The position numbers and the translations under genes were made by a program. Under the pieces are notes generated by a model. The model ran no database searches. It saw nothing but the letters and a program-made list of their open reading frames with translations, and had not been told where the DNA came from. DNA of 64,000 nucleotides from Apostichopus japonicus. Lineage: Eukaryota > Echinodermata > Holothuroidea > Aspidochirotida > Stichopodidae. Shown here piece after piece: positions 1 to 13,261 of the stretch; the stretch's first letter is position 1; each line of letters opens with the position of its first letter. The DNA is taken from the NCBI RefSeq assembly GCF_037975245.1, contig NC_092579.1:26399666-26463665 (forward strand), given 5' to 3'.

Positions 1-2625
1 ACTTATTTTTAATTTCATAATTCTTTGAGTTTAATGTTACCTATCTTGCATTGACGATAACGAACTCAACGATGATTTTCGTTCTCACCAATGTACTATA
101 TTTATATTATAATGTTTATATTTTATAAACTTACTGAGGAAGTTTACATTTATAGTCTAATAGAGAAACAAAGAAATCAGCATAATTTGATAACTTTGAG
201 TAAACAAGTAATCGTTGGTGAGCTCTTTTTGAACTTTGTACAAACTAGATGCTGAATTTTATAATACTCCAATACCTATATGATTTGAAAAACCTATAAT
301 CAGTCAAAGACTATCGTCAGAGGGAGATTTCCATAGGTTTGTGTGGTTTAACTCTGGTTCAAATAATGTAGACAACGTTCATGATCAGTTATAATAAAGT
401 TATTGTAAACATAGAGTGTATCACATAACTTGTAACTTGTACTCCCATGAAAGTTGAATGTTGTAAACGAATTAATTAATTAATGTTTGGAATAACATTT
501 TCACCACAAAATATGAGAGTTTCTCAGTATATATGATCCCATGCGTGTCATAGCACTAATTATATGCATTTATGTTCAGGACCCTATGTGCGTTTGGGAT
601 GTAGCTGTTTGTCAATAATGTATAGTGATGTCAGTCAGAGCGACCATTGTGCTGTAGATTGACTCCATCAGGACACCGGTCATGGCAGGGGGTATGAGCC
701 GGGGGGGGGGGTGGGGCACGTGGCCCCACTCTTTGCCAAAATAGCAAATGTGCCCTACTGGCCAATAAAATTTGTCCATTTAATGAAGAACTGTCTTTTG
801 GATATCTTAAGCCTTTGTTAATTTTAAATAGAGTCACGTGCACCATAATAGTATTGATAGCATACTAACACATCATATATATATTTAAGTGATATGGCCG
901 GTGTGTATCGGTTTATAGCATAACGAGTAGTGGTTGTGGAATGAGAAAAGTGCCCCTCTGATGTTGTGCCTCTCCACTTTTTGGAAGCTTCCTACCCCCC
1001 CCCCCCGGTCAACGGGTAGGGGGTGGGGAATGGCGAGCATTCCGTTGTACGAAAGCTGATTTAATATAGTCTACATTTCTCGATTAAAGTTCCAATTCAG
1101 AACACAACTGAATGCTGAACTTTATTTTAGCTTCTGTACTACCTATCGATTTGACATTTTCAACAATTGAAAACTCATATTCGTGATAAATATTTTCTCC
1201 AGCAATTTATAATTATCCCTTTGCTTCCGATAAACGGTCAATAATGTTCAATTTCGTAACATTTGATTTAACAAGCGGTTATCCTTCTCTTCGTACGTCT
1301 AAAAAAAGAAGAAACCAATCGATGTATCATTACTGCCCATTGTTTTATATACAAAAATGCGTATTGTTTCCATAGATCAAATACGGAACTACTTAACACA
1401 CAAAGGACGTCTTACAACCTTATTTGGAAAAAAAAAACAAAATGTCTTCTGACTCTAGACCTTATATATTACGAAAAAAAGGTGTTTACTGGTTGAACAG
1501 TATAAACACGGTTTATATGGTAGTTAACCTTTAATTGTGTGTTAGAGAATCTTCTACAATCTACCCAATTTGACATTTACGAAACTGTGTAAGTCTTTAC
1601 CCGAAGGAGTTACAAAGCCGATATGGCAACACATTGACTTGTAAAGGGGTATTAATAGAATATTCCGCGGCGGGTATATCTGAAGGTTACAATGTACGTA
1701 AAAGGGTACATCGTAAGCCTCATTAATATTCATAAGAGACAATGGCAGTAAACAGTAATGAATAGTTTTTACAACTATATGCGTCAATTGGGTGCGCGTG
1801 TTATGGATTAGTGATATGGACGATATCTAATTTATCCAACGACCTTAAACCCGTTAATCCAACTGTATTATACTGTTTCATAGTTGTATGTAATCACGAT
1901 TTGATACTTTTGACGTGATTGTAAACAACGATTGTTTATTCTTTCTCCATGCCCACGAGCAAGGCTAAAAAACCCCTGCTGTCGAGCCGTAATTAAAAAT
2001 ACGTGGGTGGAAAAACTAATGCAAGTTTTAAGAGTGGTAAATATGCACGTATACACTATACCCGTTATGCTTGAACACGTGACAGATAATATCTGATGCA
2101 AGTATTTGCTTGCATTATGTACAAGTATTATAAAAGAAATAAATAAATCAACATAAAATATGAAAATAAACAACAATTTGAAAGTAAAGCTAAATGTATA
2201 GCGGTACAAAATAGATCTTACTCCTACTCATTTCGTCCCCTTTGTTTACGACATATTTTTTCGTGTAGGCGTGATAAAAGTTATAACTGTTTAAGCAAAC
2301 AACTTTGCGACCCACCACTCTTTCTGAGAGTTCAAGCTGTTCACGGTAATAGTGGTTAAGTTTATAAGCTAGATTTTATCAGACTCTGCCCAGAATGATA
2401 TTATATTTAATATTTTATATTATAAAACCTGGAGAAGTGCAGTATCTTCACTCCCACCCAACTGTACACGGCAGCATGTATTGTCTCTAATGCCAGTTTG
2501 TTAATGAGTAGGCCCAAAATAACGGGTACTTCAAATTATTGACATTAATGATTTATTCCCAATTTCACATTGGCATGCAATACTAGTCACTGAATTCTCT
2601 GAAAATAACAAAAAAATGTTCATCA
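1..2625. other. No gene recognised
   Basis: AT-rich DNA with a G11 run (701-711) and a C12 run (995-1006). Open frames here are short and without recognisable motifs or splice context. Earlier FBXL16 exons were not found. Confidence 0.6.
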
Positions 2626-2845
2626 TTTTTGGTTTCGATGATAATCGTAACCTTAACATTCATGATGGTGTATATATACGTGTGTGTGTGTGAGTGCGCT
2701 AGTGACGCCCAGATTGTAAACACGATATCCCAAGAAGGTAAGGTCAGACCATGCAATTTCATATTTAGTGTGTAGAAGTACCACATTGAGTACACGAACC
2801 CTATTGTTTTTGGTGGAGGTCAAAGGTCATTTGGGTCACCAGACC
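2626..2845 (+). repeat. Dispersed repeat carrying a DR1-like motif, copy 1
   Basis: It starts TTTTTGGTTTCGATGATAA, passes through a GT-rich stretch, GTGACGCCCAGATTGTAAA, CACGATATCCCAAGAAGG and CACATTGAGTACACGAACCC, and ends in AGGTCAAAGGTCATTTGGGT. Related copies lie at 46003, 53870, 57300 and 63895. Confidence 0.8.
2817..2829 (+). promoter_or_regulatory. DR1 motif AGGTCAAAGGTCA inside a dispersed repeat
   Basis: This is a perfect direct repeat of AGGTCA with one spacer base, the classic site for HNF4, RXR and related nuclear receptors. Whether it is bound is unknown. It belongs to the repeat at 2626-2845. Confidence 0.4.
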
Positions 2846-3640
2846 AGATGATTGCGTTGTGTCCTTGGGCAAGGCACTTTATCTCCATTGCCTCTCTTCA
2901 CTCAGATGATATCATTTGGGACTTGCGAGGTAACTTGTAAATATAGTTATGTGCGCCGGTTTGTGGATGCATCCTATGGGGAGTCCCCGGGGGAAAACGT
3001 GGATGTGGTGTCCCAGGAGAGATTGATTGAATTGTCCATACTTTTGTGTGTGGGTGTGACAAGTTACCAATGACCAGGGTTAATTTGTAAAGTCGTGTGA
3101 GAGCCTGAGAGGGCCTTGTTTTGTAACAAGCTATAGTGATTACCTAATGGTAATACTTTGATGATACTTGAATGCAGTTCAAAAGATGCCAAAGGTACAG
3201 AAATTAACACAAGATACTTTTGACGTGGAAAGAATTGTTTTTATTATTCAAAGCCATTGTCTTTCAATGTATATTTAGAGTATCTTGTAGGATTTCAGAC
3301 ATTATAATGGCCTATTCCGGTGGGCAAAATTGATATGTAAACAATAATGCTAGAAATTTTCTAGGTCAAATTCAATAGCCTCATAGCATTTGGTTGACAA
3401 AGATATGAAACCTTTTCAAATATATTTTTCTTTTGTGAAAACATCTGGCAGCCGAAGAGAGTATGACGCTAATTACGTCAATTCAGCTGAAAATGTTTTT
3501 GTTTTGCTTTATAATATATAGCTCACTTATTTATAGAACAAAGGTATCGCATTTCAAGAAGGAATCAACAAAGATATTTTACAAGTAAAGTAACGCTTTT
3601 AAAGAACATTTACTGGGATGGCATCACAGACCGTCTAAAT

Positions 3641-4156
3641 CAGGGGTTCCCTAACTGGGGTGCATGAATCCCCAGGGTTGCGTGAGTCCATCCCAGAGGG
3701 TTCGTGAGACGTTTATGAAAGTCACAACTAGAGTACTTTTTGTTGAACTAAAATCTAATACCGGTATATCATATAATTTAGTAATGAACAAAAGTCGTAC
3801 CTATCGACAAACTCTTTTCGCGTTCCATACACATATGTTGCCATAGTAGTACCGTACCGTGCATGTGATAAATAACTGAATTATGAAACAGACACAGGCC
3901 GCATGACTTTGGTGAAGTTAATGTACGCATGACAGTACGTCGTGAAAGATTAAGAGCTGATCTGATCTTCAAGTTTCCAAATAAATATTTGTTTATCTCT
4001 TTTGTTTTTTTCATTACAATATTACACTATGAACTTGATCTTTTACAAAACACTGTTATGCGTATTATAGTATAATAATGACCCAGATCGTGTCTCGTAA
4101 AGTTGGGGTTCGTGGACAACTCTGACAACCACAGGGGGTTCGTTGGGGGAACCCTG
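3641..4156. mobile_element. hAT-type non-autonomous element with 8-bp TSD GTCTAAAT
   Basis: The ends are CAGGGGTTCCC and, inverted, GGGGAACCCTG, the classic hAT/Charlie-like terminus. The 8 bases GTCTAAAT occur at 3633-3640 and again at 4157-4164. The interior (516 bp) has no transposase. The subterminal regions repeat GGTTCGTGAG/GGGTTCGTGG-like words. Terminal repeats are short and imperfect. Confidence 0.9.
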
Positions 4157-4450
4157 GTCTAAATTGTGCACTCTTTGGAAGAATAGAGATTTAGACAGAC
4201 TCAAAATTGGTTATATTTAATCAACTTTATCTCAAGCAAATTGGGTTATCAAATTTCAGCGTGTAACATTTTTTTTGCTTTCAGATTAATATTACATTCA
4301 TTACCTGCCCACCGCAAATGCCCTATAGAATTTAAATTCAAAATGAAAAGTTACCAAAAAAAAAATGCTTTCAAATGTGTAACACATACTTTCATATACC
4401 TCAAATTTTATATAAAATTCAACAGTTATTATAAAGTCATGATTATGTAT

Positions 4451-4678
4451 GTATTTTAGATCCTCCTGCAAGCAGGAACCCGCGAAGAAGCCATTATTGG
4501 CTTATCAAAGCCGCAAGCTGACCGAAGTCAGTGTCTTAGATTATTTAATGTCCATGATTATAAATTGTCAATTGTCAACAACTCTGTAACTGGACGACAT
4601 ACATTAATCTTCGGAGTGACTCGAACTCGGGACCTTATGATTGAAAGGCACCGGCGTTAACCACTGAGCTAACACTCC
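4451..4678 (-). mobile_element. tRNA-derived SINE, copy 1
   Basis: Read on the minus strand it starts GAGTGTTAGCTCAGTGG (polymerase III A box) and, 40-odd bases later, has CGAGTTCGAGTC (B box). A body of about 150 bp follows, ending in a 3' stem CCTGCTTGCAGG, then AAAATACATAC-type tail bases. Copies at 24897-25117 and 62507-62739 match closely over the full length. No clean TSD was found for this copy. Confidence 0.88.
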
Positions 4679-4762
4679 ATAATTATAGTACTAAATGATC
4701 GTAATAATATGCCACGATTGCCTTTTAATTGTATATTTTGTGTATCTTGTCTTACATTATAG

Positions 4763-7414
4763 ATGCGTTCGAATTACCGACACTGGAGTGGGATTCCTTG
4801 CCACCCTAGGTCGGCTACGCGCCCTCTATTTGCGATGGTGCTCGCAGGTACAGGACTTTGGTTTACAAAATCTCCTGCAGGTTCCTAGTCTTCGTATTCT
4901 CTCTGTGGCAGGTAAGTCTGACATTCTGATCCTTTCGCGTCCCACACATTTCACTATTTAAAGGCATTGAAGACTCGCCCCAAACCGCGTGTCGCCCCCT
5001 GAAAAATCTAACTTTCTGTTGCTTGCAAGTGCCGTATTTTTCTTGTCGCTAGAAAATGCAGTAACAAAATGCAGTAATGAAACGTGATACCTTGTTCTCT
5101 TTTATCTAGACCTGAGATGTCCATCGCTGCTATTATATGTACACTGTGTTGTGGGTATTGACCGTAGCTGTAGGTATTGACTGTACACTAGTGTCGAATT
5201 TTCGACAGCTGTGTGTGTATTTTCTGGGATCGATGGTGGTGTCTATAACACTTCTGTTACACCTCATTCGAAACTAGGTCAGATTACCGGCATTAGACGT
5301 TTCTTTGTGCGCGAGTCTTCACTCCCTTTAAGGCAGAAAACGTTCATATAGGAGAAAATATAAATAAGAGAACGTTCTGAAGGATTTGTTCCAGAGTAAT
5401 GAACTAGTAATTAAAGCTCAACGGAAAATCAACAGAACGACAAGACAGTGATAGAAATCACTATAGCATATGACACATGCAGGCAATAACATTTATCGAC
5501 AGAAATGAAAGATATAATCAGATAAAATGGTAGTATATCAATGCCTATAAATATATGTAACAAATGCAACATGGCCATCTGTAGCCTAACAATCTTGCAA
5601 TATGGTTTAAGTGGGATTTAAGCAGATCAGAAGCCGTTCATATTAAGATAAGTGGGCCTCTTTCGTTGCGAATAAGCCTATATGTTAACAAGGATTGCCC
5701 GATAGAAATCATGACGGCCTAACCATATCTCTTTTAACACTGATTTATAGAGAAAGGTTCTGAATTACATTAACACTACAAAGAGGTACTCCTTTCTCTA
5801 AAACAATTTGGCTGTCTGGTTGAGTATTTACAAAATAATGTTTAAGAGCAATGTGTTAAAATTTTTCAACACAGTGTCAAAGATTTGCCCAAACTTCATA
5901 CCATCGCATCGGTTTCACAATATTAGCAAAACAAATATGTGTGTATCATACTTTTACCAACACCCTCCCCACCCCGCCCCAATCCTCTAACAGGATTGAT
6001 AGTGTTTTGCCGTGCAACTAACGATAACACCTCATTTCAAGCATGTTCATTTGCATGGAAACTTCGCGAACAAGCTTCTGTGTTTTTTTAGGTGTACGGG
6101 CTCCCCATGCACTGAACTTCTTATTTCATTAGTATACGCATTTCGTGTAGCATGGGATCGGATGGGTCGGGGTGTTTAGAAACCGCTTGATTTGAGAAAC
6201 CTTGGTCCCTTGTTAACCCAAGTGTCCATACCCTGGCCACCTTTGCCATCGTGGTAAATGATGTGGAATCGTGATACAAAACCTTAGTTAATCGCATATG
6301 CATTGAATTGGAGCATGCAGGTATACAACATTAATTGAGAGAAAGTGTTTGGTTGCGAAGCACGTGACATGTTTTGCTTTTTTTTAATGTTTATCAAGGT
6401 GATGTAAATAAATGTCAGATTATTCTTCATATTTCGTTGGCCTTTTTATATTATTTCTCCATGGTCCCCATTTAGCTGTGGTCGCCTTCCAGACCAGTTT
6501 GCTTTTTTAACCCGTTGGGAGTTCGGATAAGAAGAGTATCATTTAGATGAGGGGGTGGGGGGTTTGAGTGAGGGGGGTCGGAAGTAAACTGAAACGTATT
6601 TAAATTCATTATTTGACGATACAATGTTTGTGCAGACATTTGTTGCCCCACGAACCAAGATTTGCCAGAAATTATCACCAAATAAACTAGTTCCTTTTGA
6701 TCGATCGTTGAATGAAAACCCCGAACTTATTGATATCAATTGCATGATCAATTCTCGTAGGCTAACACGTTCCCTGAGTAAGCATCGCAGTTATATACAC
6801 TGTTATGTGTAGAATACCATCACAGAGACCATACTATCACACCGCATTCCACAGTATACTATTCTTGTATGTAGCCTGTAACAATTTATGACAAATTTAA
6901 TTAATGCTTCCCTGCATTGTCCCCAGTGAAATCATAATCCAGGTATATATATATACACTCGTATCGTCTCTAGTGCAAATTATGTGTGGCCAACAAACAT
7001 GCCAGGAATTTTTTTTTTTAATATCAGTAAATGGATTTAATATGTCTCGCAGCAACAATTACATTACTAAGATTCCGTTGGTTAAATTATGAGTTTTACT
7101 TTTAACGACAATATATAGATGCCCAGTATCATAATATGAGAAGGTTGTGCATGGACTGGTGTACCAACTGACCAATTTTGTGGGCAAGAATATTAACAGC
7201 TTCCCTGTAATTTTAATCATTTCTGTTCAGTATAGTATGGTTTATTTATTTTTCTTTCTTTTTAGGCTGTCCGTTGCTAACAACGGCTGGATTATCTAGA
7301 CTAGCCCAGGTCAAACAGCTTGAAGAGCTAGAACTTACAAACTGTCCCGGAGCCTCCGAAGAATTGATGCTGTACTTGAAGAAAAGCTTACCAAAATGCA
7401 CAGTTATTCATTGA
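4763..7414 (+). CDS. FBXL16: FBXL16-like F-box/leucine-rich repeat protein, last two coding exons (5' part lies outside or was not found)
   Basis: Two exons, 4763-4911 and 7266-7414, each 149 bp. The first follows an AG at 4761-4762 and ends at a GTAAGT donor; the second follows TTTTTAG and ends in TGA at 7412-7414. The intron splits a Gly codon and both sides stay in frame. The protein reads as leucine-rich repeats of the F-box LRR type, with [29 protein letters not shown], then [12 protein letters not shown] near the end, closing in KCTVIH. This order and wording match the C-terminus of vertebrate FBXL16, recalled from memory. Such proteins may act as substrate adaptors in SCF ubiquitin ligases, although FBXL16 is reported as atypical. 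The F-box and earlier repeats were not found upstream. The intron contains a TTAA-flanked element (4962-5327). Confidence 0.88.
4962..5327. mobile_element. TTAA-flanked MITE (Kolobok-like) in the FBXL16 intron
   Basis: TTAA occurs at 4958-4961 and 5328-5331. Terminal inverted repeats are AGGCATTGAAGACTCGC and, read inverted from the right, AGGGAGTGAAGACTCGC (two mismatches in 17). A TTAA target and an AGG start fit the Kolobok superfamily; piggyBac also uses TTAA but usually starts CCC. No coding capacity. Confidence 0.8.
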
Positions 7415-9887
7415 TTCGTATACTGTCTACGAATAGAAGAACTTTACTCACAGTTTGGTCACTGCAGTCCTGCATTACCACAGCTTAACTATGTAGAGTA
7501 TCGGTCGAGATATTAGCAAGCAGACTTACGTCATATAGTCCTCCATACAATCACCAGAAATGGAGTTTGAATACTTTCAAATATGTTTCTAGGTTGTTTC
7601 TATATCGACATGGCTAGAACAGAAACCAACTGAAAATACTTATCCTTCTACAATGTTATACAAATTGTGATCTTGTATATACTAGATGAATTCATGATAT
7701 TTCTAAACTCAACATCTATTTTGTGTTCGATATGTTTATGATTCATCACTAGCATCTGAAAATAATTTGTATTTATAGTGTGACCAAATTTACTTGTTGT
7801 TGTGGTGAAGATTGTTGTATACTTTAAAGTCAACCACGATCATACGAAAATCAGCTTGGCTTGCAGCAACAGCGGGAGACTGAATCATTCTTAAAATTAT
7901 TAACACGATTATATGTAATTTGTTACGGTAAATAGATATCACTTAGAACATTGGGCTATTATACAGACTAGTCCCTTGTTTAGCACCATGCATCCTTGGC
8001 CTGTATAATTAGGAGTGTATAATGCCAGTTCACATAATGTCGTCTGCTTGTTCCCGTTCTATTTTGGTGGTTAATTTTGAACTGTTCTATAGAAGCATTA
8101 AAGAAGCACCGTTTTTCAACTCGCAGTATAGCACTATAGCAGTAGGCCTAACCATATAAATCCACACATCCAACTACTTTAAACAATCTAAACATTGTGT
8201 TAGGACTTGCTTGAAGAATCGATGTAAATACAGGAAACCTTAAACCTATACCTGCCCTTCGTAATAATCAACAACAGGCATGTATAGTAAGCAAGGCCAC
8301 TGTGTAATAATAATGATAATAATAATGATGAAGAAACCTTTGTTCAGGATTTGTAGGTTTGTATGTTATTAATTTTCAACGCTGCTCTATATTGTTTTGT
8401 GGAAGTTTTCCTATTAACATTGCATGTGAATCAACCAAGGTGATTATAGACTAGATTACATAGAACTCATCCCATTAAGATACCAACTTGAAAGTAACAA
8501 GACTATCCTGGTCTCCCTTATTTATGACGTAAGTAATTCGTCACTATGTGAAGATCTCGAACTGTTTAGTATATTACAACAATACTGTTAATTTAAAGCG
8601 TTCGATAGATGAAAATACAAAAAACTCAATCAAACAATTCTGATCAATTTTGTCTAAATATGACTAAATATATAGAACAGCATCTTTACTGTACTTGTAG
8701 AATGTCGCAAAGTTATATTGTAAACACATGGACGGGCTCAATGACGCATTTAATAAAGTTATATAAATGACATAGCAAACACAAAACACTAGTAAGTTAA
8801 TGCGCATGTATAGTTTGTGTCGCATAACAAAAAACTAAAAACAAACTAACTTAGTTATAAGAAATAACGAAATGAGTTATTATATTTATATTAAAAACAT
8901 CGAGTTTGCACTTCTTTTGTAGCCAGTTTTAAAGAGTCGGAGGAATGTTCTTCTGAGATATCATTCCTCAGAAGAACATGAGGAATGATCATTTCAGAAT
9001 ACCCTTGTCAGGGAAGTGTCAACATTACATAAGCACGGAAGGTTCAGTGTATACTGCAGGTTGAATCCTATCACGCAGTTAGCATTTTTCTTTCAAACTC
9101 AATCATGGCTTACATTAATTACTCTAGACATCTCGGCTATGCGGTTTCGGTCAGTATGCGTAAGCGAAGAGTCATGAGTCATGGCCATTGATTGGTGTAA
9201 ACATGTACGAAGCTAATTTAATAGGATATGTCGTTATGTGTGTTAAAGTCTGTATACAAAGAGTGTGTGACTGTGCTTCTAGTAATACCGTACTTAAGGA
9301 TTATGTTAATGAGTTTCATCTTATCATCACCTATATGTTTTTAAGTTAAAACATGATGTTAACCTTCTACCAGTTCTGCAAACTCCTATGGCAATATGCA
9401 ATGTTTGGTTTCTACTTGGTAGACAAAATTTGTGTGTGTACACTCTCTTTGCCGTGTCTCGCAATATATGCGATATGTTATTTTGAGATATTTACACAGC
9501 TGTTAGACTTTCTGTTGCTAAGGAAATATAATATTTCAAAGTTGTAAGAGAACGCAAAGTTATGTTACAAGTGCTAAGCGATATAAAAACGTTAGCAACG
9601 ATTACAATGGATGGTATGGTGTTGGTCTTATTGCTATGGAGACGAAGAAGCATACAATACTACTCTGTACAGTCCCGAGACTAGGTTTAATGCCAGTTAT
9701 ATATGCACTAACAGCAGGCCACATCATAGGCCAATCGAGTAAGTTACTAGCCATTAAAGACTAAAATAAAATTAAAATGTATCACTTTTTGGACACCGAA
9801 CCGAAACCATTGTCGCACTGATGCTAGCCAGTGTCATGGAATGGAAAGGGAGATGGAATTAAAGAGTAAAAACTATGCAAGTGTGCC
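7415..9887. other. FBXL16 3' flank, no further gene recognised
   Basis: The start of this stretch is the 3' UTR of the FBXL16-like gene. A candidate poly(A) signal AATAAA lies at about 8752, but closer variants (CATTAAA near 8097) are also possible. A hairpin sits at 8945-8979. Confidence 0.5.
8945..8979. repeat. Hairpin with 13-base arms
   Basis: ATGTTCTTCTGAG (8945-8957) pairs with CTCAGAAGAACAT (8967-8979). AGGAATG words lie on both sides. No U-run follows and there is no gene close by, so no terminator role is suggested. Confidence 0.75.
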
Positions 9888-10227
9888 ATGGAACGCCATA
9901 TTAACATTTATTCGAGAATTTAAGATATCTTCAATTTAATTCGAGATATCTGCAATTTATTTCACATATCTCGAATAACATTGGAGATGCCAAGAACTAC
10001 TTTAGATATCTTAAATTCAATTTGAGATATCTTGAATTTTATTTAAGATTTCTCAAATTGAATTTAAGATTTTAAAGCCTCCATATTTTTAAGAAATAAA
10101 TTGAAGATACCTAGAAGGGTAAGGTTATTGAAATATATCCGAAACTGATTTCGAGATATCATTAGAGATATCTGGAAAGGAATTAGAGATATTTAATTAT
10201 TGGATAAATGTTTAAATGGTGTTCCAT
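9888..10227. mobile_element. MITE with inverted ends, rich in GATATC words
   Basis: The left end ATGGAACGCCATATTAACAT pairs with the inverted right end ATGGAACACCATTTAAACAT (three mismatches), and pairing continues through ATTTAT. The interior is a chain of GAGATATCT, AAGATATCT and CTTAAATTC-like words in both directions. No clear TSD was found. No coding capacity. Confidence 0.7.
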
Positions 10228-11110
10228 ACGCTCGCACTGCAACCTTATTCGCCTGGTATAGGTCTAGCGGCAACCCGTGATGCATTCCAGGTAATCTAGC
10301 GAAACAAATGTTGAGCTGTATTGAAAAAATGGCAAAGTGTCATAAAATTCTAGTTTACTCACAAATAAAATCCCAGAATGTGATGTGCTGTATACCTTGA
10401 TATAGACTGGTGCTGACCTGTTTGCTATGGTTGTGAGTGTAGATTCCGTATGTGTATATCTTTCTAGTTAAAAGTAAAAAATACATAAGAAATATTTTTG
10501 TATAGAAGTTGCATCAACTAGTATCCAGTGTCTGTTTACGTGCAAGAAACGTAGGCTGTGCACTGTATCCAAATTATTTAAACTATTTCCCAATAAGCAA
10601 AATAACCCTTTGTATGAGTGGATAACCCGTGTATGTATCTAATGTTTTTTCATTATTATTTTTTTTTAGGATTGAAGCTTGTCATGTTTCGCAGAAATTT
10701 TGATGACGTCATAGCAAGTTCATAGATCGAATTTGTGATGAGTTTTGATATTTTAACAACTTTCTTTCCTCCAAGTGTAGGCGCTGTTTTCATTGTGGAG
10801 CTAGTATTGGCACTTATAATTTGGATTTAGAACCCTATAGTGTACATAAGAGCCTTTAGCGAGAGTGAGTAATACTGACTAAGGATTGCACCCCCGCTGC
10901 TTGGCTCTTATTTTTTCATTGAGTCATATATTTTGTTTTTGTTTTCATATGCAAGCAGTAAATAAATTAATAAGAATGTGAATCTTAAAGGCATGGCTAC
11001 TGGCTATACAATCTCTTATCGAAACTCCACTCCAGGTAAATAGCTTTTGTTTTGTTTTTTAAGTGATGTTCTTAACTTTTGTTTGTTTATTTATTTATTA
11101 TGCAAGGCTG

Positions 11111-11112
<2 letters not shown>

Positions 11113-11166
<54 letters not shown>

Positions 11167-11190
11167 GATATATATATACGATATATAAAG
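11113..11190. repeat. (TA)n microsatellite
   Basis: About 25 TA units, then two interrupted blocks with CGATATA. Any apparent open frame here codes only Ile-Tyr and is not a gene. Confidence 0.95.
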
Positions 11191-12948
11191 ACGATGGAGT
11201 CGGAATACCAACAGAAAACTAATGCTTTTTCAAACAAGTTGAGGGAGAGTGCAATGGTTATTGAGATATGCTATGGGCAGGATATATTAACCCATTCGCC
11301 TGATAGTCATATCAGAATTTAAACAAGAAAAGAAAAAAAATAAAGAAGCAATTTGTGAGCATAAATATAGATATATCAATGTTTATAAGATATCAATCTT
11401 TTATGAAAATATTATGTTGAAAATAAATGGGTGTTAGTGATATTCTCTTGTTCACTGTTGTTATTTTTATATGTTGCTATGTTTTTTTATTTGTTTATCT
11501 ACCATCATAATTATGTCATATGGTTTACACATGTTTGAAGTGAAATCTATTTAAATCTTAAATCTTTGATCGCCAACTGGGACTTTATTCCAAGAAAGAA
11601 AAGAACAAATAAGCGCGATATACCATATTGTAACTGCATTTCGGATTCCTCGATGAAAACGTGTGGATGAACTCAGCAAGAGTATATGTAGCCTAACTTC
11701 CATTAACATATAATATTGCGCAAAATAGTTGTTGTAAATTATCCTATGTGACTAAATCCCCCAAACCCCGGATATTTTCACCGTATACAGAGGTTTTTGT
11801 AACATCTTTATTTTGAAACACATTAAACGTATGTTATTTCAAACAACATCACGTTTGAGACTATTTTGTTAGATTTTTACGTTAGCACTTCTGTTGTGAT
11901 CTAATTGGAAATAGCAATCATTTCTTAATCAATTCTTGCCACCCTCTATTCTTCTAGCTTCATGTGTAATCGTAAACAGTAATTAGATACGGCCACATTT
12001 CTACTGCTGTATAGCTTTAGTCAGCCAAAATGATTCGTCCTTCCATATTACGTCATGCCAACACACCACTCTGACAAAATATCATTGGAATGTTCATTAA
12101 TATTCGACAAGACGCTTTTGAGAGTTTGACAATCAATTCCAACCTCACAGAGGCTCGGGTTTCATGGCTGTATACATTGAAGGGGCTTGCGATATTTTTT
12201 CGGCGCCAATGATGGAGCTTTCATCGTGAACTATAATGTCAATATATACCACGTTCTCTTACAAATGATTTGAAATATTCAGACAAGCTATTTAAATATT
12301 GGCAGCCTACTGCTGAAAAGCGATGGTAATTTCGTTTGCGTTAATGACATGTACGAACATGTTCGTAGCTACATGGAGTTACTGTCGCAGAATAAATGAA
12401 AACATATCCATCATTTGCATGCAACAGCACGAGCTAGATGAGTCTCTGTAAAATTCAGATATTTGAAAGTGGCTGACGTCATTGGAATGATAATGATGAT
12501 GATGAAGCAAATGCGTCCAGCCGAGCAAAGTACATCCTGATTGTCTGTAGTCGCGAGTTTTAATAGAAAGAACTGTGCTCCGTCAGCAGACGATAATGCT
12601 ATCTCCGCAAGGTAGAATGGTATATTGCCCACTTAGTTACCTTGGAAACGACCATGTGTTGGTTGACGCTTAGAGCAAGAAACAGTAGTATGTATCAAAG
12701 ACACGTCGTGCATGGTGCAGGTTCTAGGACATTAGGTGATATTCCAGCGCACACTAACATAATTATCAATAATAGCAGACCTGGTTTAATGGCTACAACA
12801 TTTACAGCTGCTCATATATGCTAGTTATATAAGCGTGATGTTCTGCAGTCAATTATACTTTCTACATAAATTAAACCACGGCGTCTCAGCTGCGGCATAT
12901 CAACTTGTACAAAATTGAAATGTCATATTTTTATTGAACAAATGCCCA

Positions 12949-12999
12949 GCAATTAACGATTGTTTATTTATCTCTAATAAATAAACAATCGTTCATTGC
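12949..12999. repeat. Perfect-stem hairpin, 23-base arms, 5-base loop
   Basis: AACGATTGTTTATTTAT (12955-12971) and its exact inverse (12977-12993) enclose CTCTA. AGCAAT and ATTGCT add six more pairs beyond one mismatch. The loop is too small for a standard miRNA precursor; a foldback element or cruciform is more likely. Confidence 0.85.
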
Positions 13000-13261
13000 T
13001 CAACGTATATGTGTAATCATAATGGTAGGGTTAGGAGTATAGGGTTTAGTCAGGGTAGTGCTGTTGACAGACATGACTGTACAGTAAAAATGCCCACTTA
13101 CAAATGTATCCATTTTTCATATAATACTGGAGTTTAGTTCCATGCAGATCTTTGGAAATTTAAGAAACTAATGATGACTTATGCTTGGAAAAGTTTATTT
13201 GCAACAATTGAATAAGAAGGAAATATCTAATCGATGACATCACACCTGTTTGCTTTAATTT

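Larger units (their letters stand above)
10228..13261. other. No gene recognised
   Basis: Contains the TA microsatellite and the 12949-12999 hairpin. Short open frames lack motifs. Confidence 0.55.

Noticed and set aside
9353-9547. Small hydrophobic 64-codon protein
   Set aside because: Hydrophobic by base composition (T-rich); no recognisable family or promoter context.
11047-11322. 91-codon open frame
   Set aside because: Its middle is the TA microsatellite coding Ile-Tyr repeats.
12949-12999. miRNA precursor
   Set aside because: The stem is short with a 5-base loop, unlike animal precursors; no other support.
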